Below, piece by piece: positions 1 through 8,270 of a stretch of 64,000 nucleotides of DNA. This DNA comes from an uncultured Turicimonas sp. (GTDB lineage: Bacteria; Pseudomonadota; Gammaproteobacteria; Burkholderiales; Burkholderiaceae_F). Every line of letters starts with the position of its first letter. The stretch's first letter is position 1. Below the pieces are notes generated by a model. It was not told the DNA's origin, ran no database searches, and worked only from the letters and a program-made list of their open reading frames with translations. The stretch spans positions 1 through 64,000 of the forward strand of contig CANTYJ010000022.1 of assembly GCA_947854175.1 (NCBI GenBank), read 5' to 3'. A program made the position numbers and the translations under genes.

Positions 1-211
1 AAGAAAGCCAAGAGAAAACTCGAGTCTGATAAGAAATATATCCGACAAACCAAAGAAGCAGAACCTAGAAGACTTCAGCAGAGATTGAAGAAGTCTTGAC
101 AAGTCTTGGGCATACTTCGCGATTCAAGTATTTGTTTGAGCCCGAAAATCTATCAATCAACGACGATCAAAGAAAAACATATCCCAACAGATTCAAATTG
201 TTGCGTATTTA
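1..211 (+). pseudogene. Possible degenerate 3' end of a transposase-like gene
   Basis: Two overlapping open stretches with no start codon enter from the left edge. Frame 1 is open from base 1 to a TGA at 97-99 and is very basic. Frame 3 is open from about 66 to a TAA near 209-211 and reads coding-like, including EVLTSLGHTSRFKYLF. Joined by a frameshift near 70-95, they resemble the basic linker plus C-terminal tail of an IS4/IS1634-type DDE transposase. That is only a resemblance by eye, and the decisive catalytic region lies outside the window. It could equally be the broken end of another gene. Confidence 0.22.
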
Positions 212-458
212 AAAAAAAGAGTATCACTTTCTCTTGGATAAATATCTAATAAAAAAGAGTAACTTGAAGGTCTAATTAATCAGGATATCTGTCAATTTTT
301 AAAGATTCTTACTAAACATTTTTATTCTAAAAAGAAAAACTTTTCCATAACAAAACCCTGATAATCCCTTGGTAGACAATAGTTATGTGTTGAAAACTCA
401 ACTAAATCGAATTGACTTAAGTAAAGCCAGAAAATCCGTAAAAGAGAATTAATTACAA

Positions 459-480
459 AAATACCTATTAATAGGTATTT
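459..480. promoter_or_regulatory. Perfect 22-bp palindrome upstream of mccA
   Basis: Bases 459-480 equal their own reverse complement; the centre is CTATTAATAG and the arms read AAATAC/GTATTT. It lies about 155 bp before the mccA start. It may be an operator, or, since TCTTTT follows, a hairpin terminator of an upstream transcript. The AT-rich composition makes it weak as a terminator. A 13-base piece of it recurs at 63133-63145. Confidence 0.45.
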
Positions 481-559
481 CTTTTAGAAGCAGAATAAGG
501 TTACTACCTAAAATACTTATCTTATATGGCTTAAAAATTTCTTAACTTAACATGAAGTC

Positions 560-587
560 AGATTAGCAAAACCCTCTTGACTAATCT
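560..587. promoter_or_regulatory. Inverted repeat close to the mccA start
   Basis: AGATTAG at 560-566 and CTAATCT at 581-587 are exact inverted repeats separated by 14 bases, centred about 60 bp before the mccA start codon. Position and spacing would suit binding by a dimeric response regulator such as the one encoded at 14682-15326. That link is inference. Confidence 0.35.
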
Positions 588-634
588 TTACCAATCGATG
601 CTTCAATTTTTGAGAAGCCTCACAAGGAGACTTT

Positions 635-2689
635 ATGTCAAATTACAACACTATAGCTTTAGGCATTGGTTTGGCGACTGCAATAGTTTCATCATATGCT
701 TTTGCTGCAGAAGGACAACCTTTGCCTCCTCCTAAAGTCAATGCATTGACTCAAAAGGTTTGGGATAATCCAGATGTGACGGAACCAACAAAGGGTATTC
801 GCACTTTACAGGACTATATCGTTCAAGAAAAAGAAATGTGGGATTATTTATTTGAAAATCATCCTATATTTGCGACTTACGGTAAAGATGGCCGAGTTAT
901 TGGAACACCCGCAATTTCAACACGTGGCTCGGAATACTTAGGTGAAGGAAACGCACAGAAATATTCAAGCCATCAACCGGGCAATCGTCCGATGGCCTCA
1001 CAATATAGATTAGGACAGCGCAGTATTCTTGACTTTCCTAATAAGTTTGTTGGACCGGATAAATGCGGTGAATGCCACGCTATTCAGTACGAACAGTGGA
1101 AACGCTCCCGCCATGCGCAAACAATTCGCTTCCCCGGCGAACATCCTGAAGTTGATAACGATCTGAAGAAAAAACTGTACGGTTCAGACGCTTCTATCCT
1201 TCCGGACGGTATTACCGCAGATGTGATCTATGCCACAATCGGTACTCCAAGAACGAAATACGGTTATATCGACGCTTGGCTCGTTAGAGGTTCATATCAT
1301 GTCCGTGACGGCCTATTAAAAGACGGTACAGGTAAGGTTGTTGCAGGTGGTAACCAGTTCTCCCGTGGTTGGGCCGAATGGTTAACACCTGAAAAAGCCA
1401 AACAAATTAACGCTTTGATCCCTGACTTCCCGACAGAATTGAGCCAGTTCGGTCCGTCAGCCTCTCACCAGTGGGGTATGACATCCTACGGTTCAACTTA
1501 CGAAGGCAAACTGTTATTCCAGTCTGCAACTTCTTATTGTGAAGTTTGCCATGCATTTAAGTTTGACTTCAAAGACAAGAAAGAATTCTTTGCTGCTTTA
1601 GGTAATCCTAAAGAACTTCAGAAGCACACTATCTCTAAAGGTATCGCTTGTGAAGAATGCCACGGTGAAGGCGGCCACTTGGTTGGTAATACTAACAATA
1701 TGAAGACCAATTGCGATCGTTGCCACCAACGTCTCAATTTCATCGAAGACGAAGTCGACAGACCTGATGCCAAGGGCAAATTAGAACGTGCATTTAACGC
1801 TAAGACAAAATCTTCTTGCCCGTCTTGTGGTACAGAAGGTGCCCAGCTGTTCATGTCTAAGCACTATGAAAAAGGCATGCGTTGCGTAACATGTCATGAT
1901 CCTCATGAAGTTACAAGCAACGATTGGCAATCCGGTATCACTCGCCCGGCAATCCGTCAGACATGTCAGGACTGCCATAAGGTTCAAGCCGAGATGATTG
2001 CAAATACTGACACACATAGCAAGGTTGACTGCATTGCTTGCCATATGCCGTTCACAATGAGCTGTGAAAACTTTACAGCTATCCAACGTCCTGATATGGC
2101 CGGTTTCGACGCCGTTAGACGTTCTCACCTCTTCAAGATTGAAGTTGATCCTGAGAAGAAGATGATGAATCCGGGCCCAGGACAATCTCGCGCTTCTAAT
2201 TCTAAGGGCTGGAGAATTTCTCGTGACGAAGAAGGCCATGGTTACGTTGACTTGATGTGGAGCTGCGCCAGAACATCAATAGCGGACTTCACAGTTGTTG
2301 AAGGTCAAGGCTGTCATAGCCCGTTCCAGTCTGAACTTGATCAAGGCCTGATCTATCAGGATCAGAAAGAGATCTACGGCGAAGTCATGAAGTGGCAAAA
2401 CCCGATTAAGGAAGGTCATCAGAAGAATGTTGATGCTATGAATAGAATCAATAAACTTCTTGAAGTTACCAAGTTGACACCTGAACAAAGAACTGAAGCT
2501 ATGCTTCTGATTGATAAGGCTGGTGAAATTATCAAACAGGTTCAGGAAGACGGTTCCTGGGGTGTGCATGCTTTCAATTACACAAAACAACGTGTAGAGA
2601 CAGCTCAAGCTTACCTAACTAAGGCTCAGGCTATAATCGACCAGGGTGGTTATCAAAAAGCCCGTCCGGTTCAGACTGCTGCTAAATAG
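635..2689 (+). CDS. mccA: MccA/SirA octaheme c-type dissimilatory sulfite reductase
   Basis: Periplasmic terminal reductase that reduces sulfite to sulfide with six electrons. A signal peptide covers about residues 1-24 (cleavage after SYAFA). Seven CXXCH heme sites are visible at C144, C302, C339, C360, C417, C444 and C466. The eighth is C544-X15-C560-H561, the unusual CX15CH motif that defines MccA and carries the active-site heme. Non-heme cysteines C395, C398 and C477 remain; in Wolinella MccA two such cysteines bind a Cu(I) next to the special heme, so these are the candidates here. Length (684 aa) suits the family. The start is set by AAGGAG at 624-629. First gene of a 15-gene co-directional cluster that supplies electron transfer, copper and heme insertion, and regulation. 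Confidence 0.95.
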   Translation: MSNYNTIALGIGLATAIVSSYAFAAEGQPLPPPKVNALTQKVWDNPDVTEPTKGIRTLQDYIVQEKEMWDYLFENHPIFATYGKDGRVIGTPAISTRGSEYLGEGNAQKYSSHQPGNRPMASQYRLGQRSILDFPNKFVGPDKCGECHAIQYEQWKRSRHAQTIRFPGEHPEVDNDLKKKLYGSDASILPDGITADVIYATIGTPRTKYGYIDAWLVRGSYHVRDGLLKDGTGKVVAGGNQFSRGWAEWLTPEKAKQINALIPDFPTELSQFGPSASHQWGMTSYGSTYEGKLLFQSATSYCEVCHAFKFDFKDKKEFFAALGNPKELQKHTISKGIACEECHGEGGHLVGNTNNMKTNCDRCHQRLNFIEDEVDRPDAKGKLERAFNAKTKSSCPSCGTEGAQLFMSKHYEKGMRCVTCHDPHEVTSNDWQSGITRPAIRQTCQDCHKVQAEMIANTDTHSKVDCIACHMPFTMSCENFTAIQRPDMAGFDAVRRSHLFKIEVDPEKKMMNPGPGQSRASNSKGWRISRDEEGHGYVDLMWSCARTSIADFTVVEGQGCHSPFQSELDQGLIYQDQKEIYGEVMKWQNPIKEGHQKNVDAMNRINKLLEVTKLTPEQRTEAMLLIDKAGEIIKQVQEDGSWGVHAFNYTKQRVETAQAYLTKAQAIIDQGGYQKARPVQTAAK

Positions 2690-2712
2690 GTAAGAAGTAC
2701 CAAAAATTAAAT

Positions 2713-2734
2713 ATTCGGACCGCAAGGTCCGAAT
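2713..2734 (+). promoter_or_regulatory. Intercistronic hairpin after mccA
   Basis: A perfect 9-bp stem (ATTCGGACC/GGTCCGAAT) closed by a GCAA tetraloop of the GNRA class, 24 bases after the mccA stop. No T-run follows, so it looks less like a terminator and more like an mRNA 3'-end stabiliser or processing site, letting mccA be expressed above the downstream genes. Confidence 0.6.
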
Positions 2735-2750
2735 CGAACCGAGAAGAAGT

Positions 2751-3179
2751 ATGAATAAAAAAGTAATCCAGACAGTGTTCTTAATTTTAGGTTTGTCCCT
2801 GTGTGGGTTCCGCGTAGAGGCGGGTGGTGGTGGAGAACCGGTTGAGGCACCTGTATATGAGGAATTGTTAAACCAGATTTCCATGAGGGAAGCAGAAATA
2901 CTATGGGAAAATGGAGTTCCTTTTTACGATGTCAATACTTTTGAAGTTTGGAGTCAGGGTTACATTCCGGGAGCCAAGTTCTTTAATGTTCGTAACTGGA
3001 AAGAACTCCTGCCGAAAAATAAAGATAAAACAATCGTGTTTTATTGTGCCAATAAACTTTGTACTTCTAGCGAAATGGCTGCACGGGAAGTGATGAAGCT
3101 TGGTTATACCGATGTCCGACAAATGCCGGATGGTATTGACGGGTGGAAACTCTCCGGAAGAAAAGTAGAGATGCCTTAA
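2751..3179 (+). CDS. Secreted single-domain rhodanese-like protein
   Basis: 142 aa with an N-terminal signal peptide (about residues 1-24) followed by one rhodanese domain. The FYDVNTFEVWSQGYIPGA segment is the typical rhodanese beta-strand and entry loop, and the active-site loop is FYCANKLCTSSEM with a candidate catalytic cysteine. Rhodaneses transfer sulfane sulfur to acceptors such as cyanide, thiols or sulfite. Placed directly after the sulfite reductase gene, it probably acts in the periplasm on sulfur compounds feeding or leaving MccA, or as a sulfur carrier during assembly; neither role is shown by the sequence. RBS GAGAAGAAG just before the start. Confidence 0.85.
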   Translation: MNKKVIQTVFLILGLSLCGFRVEAGGGGEPVEAPVYEELLNQISMREAEILWENGVPFYDVNTFEVWSQGYIPGAKFFNVRNWKELLPKNKDKTIVFYCANKLCTSSEMAAREVMKLGYTDVRQMPDGIDGWKLSGRKVEMP

Positions 3180-3226
3180 AACGTTCTCTAAATAGATTCA
3201 GATTTACTTATATAGAAAGATTTACT

Positions 3227-4024
3227 ATGTCAACCTTAAATAAAACTTTGTTGTCAGTCGCGTTGACCTTCGCATTCGTAGGTTCCGCTTTTGCTCAAGA
3301 AATGAACCCGGAGGCCAAAGAGTCTTACAGCTTAGGTGCTTCAGTCGGCCATCATTTATCTTCACAGATCTATAGACAATCCGAACTTGGCGCACCCGTT
3401 GATGTTGATAAGGTTGTCGAAGGGTTTATGGACGCTCTCAAGAATAAGAGCAAACTTACAGATGAACAACTCCTTGATGTTCTCAATAAAAGAGCTGAAA
3501 AACTTAATGAACTTTATGAAACCAAATTAGCCCAGGTTAAACAAACCAATGCTAAGGAAGGTCAGGCTTATTTAGATAAAAATAAGGCCAAAAAGCACGT
3601 TATAGTTACAGCTTCAGGCTTGCAAGTTGAGAATGTGGTTGTTGGTAAGGGTCCTTCTCCTAAAGAAGAAGATGTAGTAACGATGGAGTATTCAGGTCAT
3701 TTGGTTAACGGGACTCCTTTTACAACACGGGACGGAAAACCGGTTGAGGAAAGAAGCGTCGTTATGACCTTGATTCCAGGCTTTCAGGAAGGTCTGAAAC
3801 AAATGAAAGAAGGTGGAAAATCTATCTTTACAATCCCTGCCAAATTAGCTTACGGAGAAGAAGGAGCAGGTCCTGTACCTCCGGAATCGGTTCTAATTTT
3901 TGAAGTCACACTCAAAAAAGTTGAAAAACCCGGAGCTGGTAAAAAAGAAGGGGCAAACGCTATGCCTGCAGGCCATCCGAAGGTCGATCAAGATCGTCCG
4001 CAAAAGATGTGGCCTCATAGCTAA
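3227..4024 (+). CDS. mccB: FKBP-type peptidyl-prolyl isomerase, MccB-like
   Basis: 265 aa. I start it at the ATG at 3227, preceded by AGAAAGA and giving a clean signal peptide (MSTLNKTLL to SAFA), rather than at the in-frame upstream start at 3143 that would overlap the rhodanese gene. An FkpA/Mip-type helical N-terminal domain (about 25-120) precedes a C-terminal FKBP domain (about 125-235; GKGPSPKEEDVVTMEYSGHL, IPGFQEGL, IPAKLAYGEEG). The tail after residue 240 is unusual, rich in Pro, Met and His (MPAGHPKVDQ, QKMWPHS). Wolinella mccB also encodes a peptidyl-prolyl isomerase beside mccA, so a role in folding the multiheme enzyme is likely. Metal binding by the tail is speculation. Confidence 0.85.
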   Translation: MSTLNKTLLSVALTFAFVGSAFAQEMNPEAKESYSLGASVGHHLSSQIYRQSELGAPVDVDKVVEGFMDALKNKSKLTDEQLLDVLNKRAEKLNELYETKLAQVKQTNAKEGQAYLDKNKAKKHVIVTASGLQVENVVVGKGPSPKEEDVVTMEYSGHLVNGTPFTTRDGKPVEERSVVMTLIPGFQEGLKQMKEGGKSIFTIPAKLAYGEEGAGPVPPESVLIFEVTLKKVEKPGAGKKEGANAMPAGHPKVDQDRPQKMWPHS

Positions 4025-4036
4025 TAAGGAGAGAAT

Positions 4037-4690
4037 ATGTTCAACGGTCTAACAGGACTTTTCGCCATCGTAATTGCAGTAATTGTTTTCATCTTCGGAT
4101 GGTACGGTTACCGAAATTCCCGTCAAGGACTCCATAGACCGGTTCTCGCAGGTGTTGTAATTTTATTAGTCGCATTCTCAGTCGGGATTTATGCTTATAC
4201 AGGTCGTTTCAATGAGTGGCAAAATGCTCAAGTCAACGTTGACACAGATCCTCGTTTAGCAGCGAAGATCACGTTGGCCAGAAAGGTAGCCGCTGAACAA
4301 CCCAATAATCCTGAATCCCTAAGAGAACTCGGCGAGCTTTATATGCAAGGAGGGCTCTTTGGAGAAAGCGCAGAGAGTTTTGATAAGGCTTTACAACTTT
4401 CTGGTCCAAATGCCCGTTTATACGGAATGAAGGCCAGAGCACTGTACTACAGGGATAAAAGAGAATTAACCTTGGAAGTCAGTAAAACCATTAATCAAGC
4501 CCTTGATCTTTATCCGGCTGAGCCATTAAGCAGAATGCTTCTTGCCGAACATGCTTACCGACAAAAAGATTACAAGACTGCAATCAGAGAATGGAAAGTG
4601 ATCATAGATTTCCATAGCTCCCCCGGACATGAATTAGCCATTAAAAAAGCTATTTCCAATGCCGAGGAAAAACTAGCTCAAAATAAATAA
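4037..4690 (+). CDS. Membrane-anchored TPR protein (CcmI/NrfG-like)
   Basis: 217 aa. Two hydrophobic segments near residues 5-22 and 35-53 are followed by a tetratricopeptide-repeat domain (PNNPESLRELGELYMQGG, AESFDKALQLSG, YPAEPLSRMLLAEHAYRQKD). This is the layout of CcmI/CycH/NrfG proteins, which hold apocytochrome c and present it to the CcmF heme lyase. With CcmF-, CcmH- and CcmG-like genes in the same cluster, a role in delivering apo-MccA for heme attachment is the simplest reading. RBS AAGGAG. Confidence 0.75.
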   Translation: MFNGLTGLFAIVIAVIVFIFGWYGYRNSRQGLHRPVLAGVVILLVAFSVGIYAYTGRFNEWQNAQVNVDTDPRLAAKITLARKVAAEQPNNPESLRELGELYMQGGLFGESAESFDKALQLSGPNARLYGMKARALYYRDKRELTLEVSKTINQALDLYPAEPLSRMLLAEHAYRQKDYKTAIREWKVIIDFHSSPGHELAIKKAISNAEEKLAQNK

Positions 4691-4691
4691 A

Positions 4692-4710
4692 GACGGATTA
4701 TTAGTCCGTC
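4692..4710 (+). promoter_or_regulatory. Small intercistronic hairpin
   Basis: GACGGA/TCCGTC with a 7-base loop, between the TPR gene and mccC and just before the GGAG of mccC. It may tune translation of mccC or stabilise a processed transcript. Short and modest. Confidence 0.35.
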
Positions 4711-4723
4711 ATGGAGATTCACC

Positions 4724-5458
4724 GTGAGTATAACAATCGACAGAAGAAGATTTCTTGCCGGTACAACCGCGGGATCGTTGATGGTTCTTTCTCTCGGGGC
4801 ATGTAAGCCCAATGACCAGAAGGCTACCCTCGACTCCAAGGAGAATAATGCTCAGCCTCAACCACATTATGCGATGGTTTTTGATCAGAACAAATGCATC
4901 GGTTGCGGTCTTTGCAAAACTGCCTGTAATGAAACCAATCAGTTGCCCAAAGGCGTTTCTCGTCTGGTTCTGGAACGTCAGACTACACATGTTCCCGGCA
5001 CAGCTTGTCCGGTTTGTGGAAAACTTGAAGGATGCGACTGTGAACGTGTATATGTCCGTGTATCTTGTCAGCAGTGCCAGGATGCACCGTGCGTAAGAGT
5101 TTGCCCGACAGGAGCCGCTCATCGGGACCCGAAGACAGGAATTGTGACAATGGATGCTGACAAATGTGTAGGATGCAAATATTGCATCGCCGCTTGTCCC
5201 TACAACGTCCGTTTCATTAACTCCGAAACAAAAGTTGCTGACAACTGCGATTTTTGTCTCAACACTAAATTAGCTAAGGGTGAAGAACCGGCCTGTGTAC
5301 AGGTCTGCCGCCACGGAGCACTATACTTCGGCGACATTAATGATCCTTCAACCATCATTAGCCGTTTATTGCGAGTTAAAGATACTGTTCGCATTCGTCC
5401 TCACCTTGGTACAGAACCAAGCCTGAGATATATTCCGGTAACCAAAGAAGGAGTCTGA
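4724..5458 (+). CDS. mccC: Four-cluster ferredoxin-like subunit, MccC/NrfC family
   Basis: 244 aa, GTG start with GGAG upstream. The N-terminus has a twin-arginine signal (DRRRFLAG, residues 6-13) followed by LGAC with C27 in a lipobox-like position. Four cysteine groups typical of NrfC/PsrB/TtrB proteins follow: CIGCGLCKTAC, CQQCQDAPCVRVC, CVGCKYCIAAC and CDFC...CVQVC, each able to take part in a [4Fe-4S] cluster, plus an extra CPVC...CDC segment. It should be exported folded by Tat and pass electrons from the membrane quinol oxidase MccD to MccA or to an intermediate carrier. The MccC name follows from the adjacent mccA and mccD. Confidence 0.9.
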   Translation: MSITIDRRRFLAGTTAGSLMVLSLGACKPNDQKATLDSKENNAQPQPHYAMVFDQNKCIGCGLCKTACNETNQLPKGVSRLVLERQTTHVPGTACPVCGKLEGCDCERVYVRVSCQQCQDAPCVRVCPTGAAHRDPKTGIVTMDADKCVGCKYCIAACPYNVRFINSETKVADNCDFCLNTKLAKGEEPACVQVCRHGALYFGDINDPSTIISRLLRVKDTVRIRPHLGTEPSLRYIPVTKEGV

Positions 5459-5460
5459 TT

Positions 5461-6399
5461 ATGCTGGACTTTACCATCGGTTTATCAGAAGGTGTCGCCT
5501 GGCCTTGGCCAATTGCAGTTTATCTTTTCCTGGCCGGCATCTCAGGTGGTGCCGTGGCTGTTGCGATTTGCATTAACTTGTTCCGGGGTGTTCATGCCAA
5601 CACTCCTATCATGAAAGCTGCAACATTAGTCGGTTTCGTAACCATAGTGCTTGGCATGGTATGTCTGGTATTAGACTTAACCAATCCTCTGTTTTTCTGG
5701 AAGATTCTGGTTTACTACAACCTGACATCCGTCATGAGCATCGGTGTAATAGCATTGCTGTTTTACATCCCGTTGGTTTTTGTGCTGATGTGTGTTGCAT
5801 TAAGAGAAGAAATCGTTTCCTTTAGTTTCCTTAAATGGCTGGATCCGATTATCGGTTTCTTTGGAAAATTCCGCGTTGCACTCGATTGGATAGTTCTTTT
5901 ACTGGCTATTGCAATTTGTGCATACACCGGCTTCCTGATTTCTGCTCTTATCCGCTTCCCGCTAATCAATACAGCCGTACTTCCAGCCTTATTCGTTGCA
6001 TCCGGCTTTTCTGCAGGATGCGCGGCCACCAAAGTACTATCTACATGGTTATTCAATGCAGATCGTCATGGTCCTGAGCTTCACATTCTTCACTTGGCCG
6101 AGTGGCCTATCATGGCAGTCGAAGCAATGTGCCTGTTGATGATTTTCGTTGCTCTTGCCACCGGAAACTCAGCAGCCAAAGAAGCTGTTGCCGGATTTAC
6201 CACAGGTGTGTGGGCAGATGTATTCTGGATTGGAGCTGTTGGAATCGGCTTTATCGTTCCATTATTTCTTAATTTCTTCGGAAGCAAATCGTTCAGAGAA
6301 GGTGCTTGCGCTTTCTATGTATCCGGTTTGGCCGCCATTGGTGGAATGATGTGTCTGCGTCTTTTCATCATTTACGCCGGTCAGATTAACGCTATTTAA
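5461..6399 (+). CDS. mccD: NrfD-family menaquinol dehydrogenase membrane subunit, MccD
   Basis: 312 aa polytopic membrane protein with 8 to 9 hydrophobic segments. The N-terminus WPWPIAVYLFLAGISGGA is the NrfD/PsrC family signature. It oxidises menaquinol in the membrane and hands electrons to the MccC Fe-S subunit. It starts two bases after the mccC stop with its RBS (AAGGAG) inside the end of mccC, so the two are translationally linked, as for subunits of one complex. The same pair occurs in Nrf, Psr and Ttr systems; only mccA makes this the sulfite version. Confidence 0.9.
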   Translation: MLDFTIGLSEGVAWPWPIAVYLFLAGISGGAVAVAICINLFRGVHANTPIMKAATLVGFVTIVLGMVCLVLDLTNPLFFWKILVYYNLTSVMSIGVIALLFYIPLVFVLMCVALREEIVSFSFLKWLDPIIGFFGKFRVALDWIVLLLAIAICAYTGFLISALIRFPLINTAVLPALFVASGFSAGCAATKVLSTWLFNADRHGPELHILHLAEWPIMAVEAMCLLMIFVALATGNSAAKEAVAGFTTGVWADVFWIGAVGIGFIVPLFLNFFGSKSFREGACAFYVSGLAAIGGMMCLRLFIIYAGQINAI

Positions 6400-6410
6400 A
6401 AACTTTCTGT

Positions 6411-6440
6411 ATTGCTCCGGGAGTTCACTTCCGGGGCAAT
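6411..6440 (+). terminator. Hairpin after mccD
   Basis: ATTGCTCCGG/CCGGGGCAAT form a 10-bp stem with one G-U pair and a 10-base loop, starting 12 bases after the mccD stop and followed by a T-rich stretch (ATTTGCATATTATTTT). It may attenuate transcription between the structural and maturation genes. Confidence 0.5.
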
Positions 6441-6495
6441 ATTTGCATATTATTTTCAGACGATCCTTCTTACCAAGACCAAAGCAGAGCCTATT

Positions 6496-7002
6496 ATGCA
6501 GCTACTAAGTAAATTATTGCTCACCTCTTTCCTATTCGTCTTATTAGTTGGCTGTAATAACAGTGAACAAAAAGCAGCTCAACAACCTGTTGTTTTTGAT
6601 AAACACGACAGATGTCAGATTTGTGGAATGGTAATCCTGAATTATCCGGGAGCCAAAGCTCAAGTTTTTATCAAAGATAATAAAGATGCTCTTAAATTCT
6701 GTTCCGTAAAAGACGGATTCGTATTTATTCTTCAGCCCGAAAATAACAAACGACTGGAGAATTTTTTCGTAAGCGATTTTGGAAACACTAAAGACATTCC
6801 TCTGAACGAAAAAATGCTTAAAGCTCAAAATGCCGTCTATGTTGCAGGTTCTGACGTCAGAGGCGCAATGGGCAAATCAATACTTCCATTTGCAACCGAA
6901 GATGCTGCAAAGGCATTCAAGGCTCAACATGGCGGAACTATCGTCAAATACAACGAGGTTAACCTCGAGTTATTGAATTTTCTGAAAGGACATAAAAAAT
7001 GA
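6496..7002 (+). CDS. NosL-like copper-binding lipoprotein
   Basis: 168 aa from the ATG at 6496. The next upstream in-frame start at 6412 lies within the preceding hairpin and would spoil the signal peptide. The lipoprotein signal ends LLVGC with C20 as the lipidated residue. C40-Q-I-C43-G-M45 is the NosL Cu(I)-binding signature, followed by the family's C-terminal block (MGKSILPFATEDAAKAF). NosL hands copper to nitrous oxide reductase. No nosZ is present here, and MccA itself needs a copper ion, so a copper chaperone for MccA is the likely role. The stop overlaps the next start (ATGA). Confidence 0.85.
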   Translation: MQLLSKLLLTSFLFVLLVGCNNSEQKAAQQPVVFDKHDRCQICGMVILNYPGAKAQVFIKDNKDALKFCSVKDGFVFILQPENNKRLENFFVSDFGNTKDIPLNEKMLKAQNAVYVAGSDVRGAMGKSILPFATEDAAKAFKAQHGGTIVKYNEVNLELLNFLKGHKK

Positions 7003-8267
7003 TAGCCAGGTTCTTAGTGTGCTTGGCTTTATGTGTCACCACCCAAGTGCATGCAAAGTCCTGGCCGGTTCAAACAGCCCATCAATTATCAGAGGCATTA
7101 CGTTTTTCTGAAGCCGGAGATGAAATTCTTGTTAGAAGCGGTAATTATTTAGGAAATTTTGAAATTTCTAAACCTTTGACACTTAAAGGGGAGAAAGATT
7201 CCGTCATCGATTGCAAGAGCAAGGGCAGTTGCATAAAAATCAAAGCAAACAATGTCACTATCTCCGGTTTGACTATCAAAAATTACGGCTCGGATTTGTA
7301 TGAGCTGGATTCCGGCGTTCTTATTTCCGATAACTCAGCCAATATCAAACTATCTCATTTGAAAATAGAGGGAAAAGGGTTTGGGGTCCGCGCCGATCAT
7401 TCAAAAAATATCGATATCACGGATTGTGATATCAGAGGTGATCGTCGAATGCATGTTCTTGACAGAGGAGATGGTGTCTACTTCAAGTACGTCAAAAACG
7501 CGAACCTTCTCAACAATAAAGTCCTTTATACCAGAGACGGTTTTTATTTTGAAAACACAGAAAACAGTGTAAGCAGGGGCAACTATTTTGGCGGCCTCCA
7601 GTATGGAATCCATTATATGTACACTCAAAAAAATTCTGCCTCTGAGAATAAAACCATTGCGTCTATCGGTGGATTTGCCTTAATGGACTCCTCTGATTTG
7701 GACTTTAGAAAAAATATCTCCGAAAGAACCGTCGAATTCGGAATCCTTCTGAACGAAACAAATAATTCTATCGTTAAGGATAATCTGGTCTCGGGGGTTA
7801 AAAATCCCAGAGGAAAAGCAAGTCTTGATACAGAAGGAAAAGGGTTATTTGTTTATGGAGGCGGTGAAAATCTGGTAGAAAACAACCTCTTTAAAAATAA
7901 TGAAGTAGGGGTGGGGGTTGCCATGGGAGGGGAAGGAACCTTGTTAGTTAACAATGCTTTTATTACTAACAAAACTCAGGTCCGCTATGTTGGAACAGGA
8001 AATGTTGAATGGAGTAAAGAAGGGAAAGGAAACTTTTGGGATACTTACCAAGGCTGGGATTTAAACGCAGACGGGACCGGTGACATTGCATATGTCCTTA
8101 ATGATTCCTTAGACAGAATCTTTTGGCTCTATCCCGAGGTCAGGTTTTTAATGAAGAGCCCGTTAGTTAGTCTGTTGAAGTTTATTTCTTCTCAAATCCG
8201 ACTAGATCAGGGGGTCGGAATTACAGACTCTCATCCTTTAACGTCACATCCTTTAGCCGCCAAATAA
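6999..8267 (+). CDS. NosD-like periplasmic beta-helix protein
   Basis: 422 aa with a signal peptide (residues 1-20, ending VHAKS). The rest is a right-handed parallel beta-helix of PbH1/CASH type: repeated N/S/D-rich turns such as NNVTISGLTIKN, NNKVLYTRDGF and NLVENNLFKNNEVG. NosD works with the NosFY ABC transporter in copper-site maturation of nitrous oxide reductase. Here nosL-, nosD-, nosF- and nosY-like genes are contiguous inside the sulfite reductase cluster, so the module has probably been recruited to load copper into MccA. Overlaps the NosL-like gene by 4 bases. Confidence 0.85.
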   Translation: MIARFLVCLALCVTTQVHAKSWPVQTAHQLSEALRFSEAGDEILVRSGNYLGNFEISKPLTLKGEKDSVIDCKSKGSCIKIKANNVTISGLTIKNYGSDLYELDSGVLISDNSANIKLSHLKIEGKGFGVRADHSKNIDITDCDIRGDRRMHVLDRGDGVYFKYVKNANLLNNKVLYTRDGFYFENTENSVSRGNYFGGLQYGIHYMYTQKNSASENKTIASIGGFALMDSSDLDFRKNISERTVEFGILLNETNNSIVKDNLVSGVKNPRGKASLDTEGKGLFVYGGGENLVENNLFKNNEVGVGVAMGGEGTLLVNNAFITNKTQVRYVGTGNVEWSKEGKGNFWDTYQGWDLNADGTGDIAYVLNDSLDRIFWLYPEVRFLMKSPLVSLLKFISSQIRLDQGVGITDSHPLTSHPLAAK

Positions 8268-8270
8268 GTC

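Larger units (their letters stand above)
212..634. other. AT-rich intergenic region upstream of mccA
   Basis: About 420 bases without a credible gene, very rich in A and T. The only structures I can support are the palindrome at 459-480 and the dyad at 560-587, listed separately, plus the mccA ribosome binding site AAGGAG at 624-629. I could not place a convincing sigma-70 promoter; a TTGACT at 577-582 has no good -10 partner at 16-18 bp. Confidence 0.6.

Noticed and set aside
1618-2608. Several minus-strand open frames inside mccA.
   Set aside because: They lie opposite conserved heme motifs, have no RBS or recognisable product, and follow from the codon pattern of mccA.
2713-2740. GGTCCGAATCGAACC looked like a tRNA T-arm.
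   Set aside because: It is a simple hairpin; no acceptor stem, anticodon arm or D-arm can be built around it.
635-6399. Cluster could be a nitrite reductase (Nrf) or tetrathionate reductase (Ttr) system, since NrfC/NrfD-type subunits and a TtrSR-like pair are present.
   Set aside because: The multiheme protein has CX15CH and no CXXCK site of NrfA, and there is no molybdopterin TtrA subunit. MccA explains all parts.
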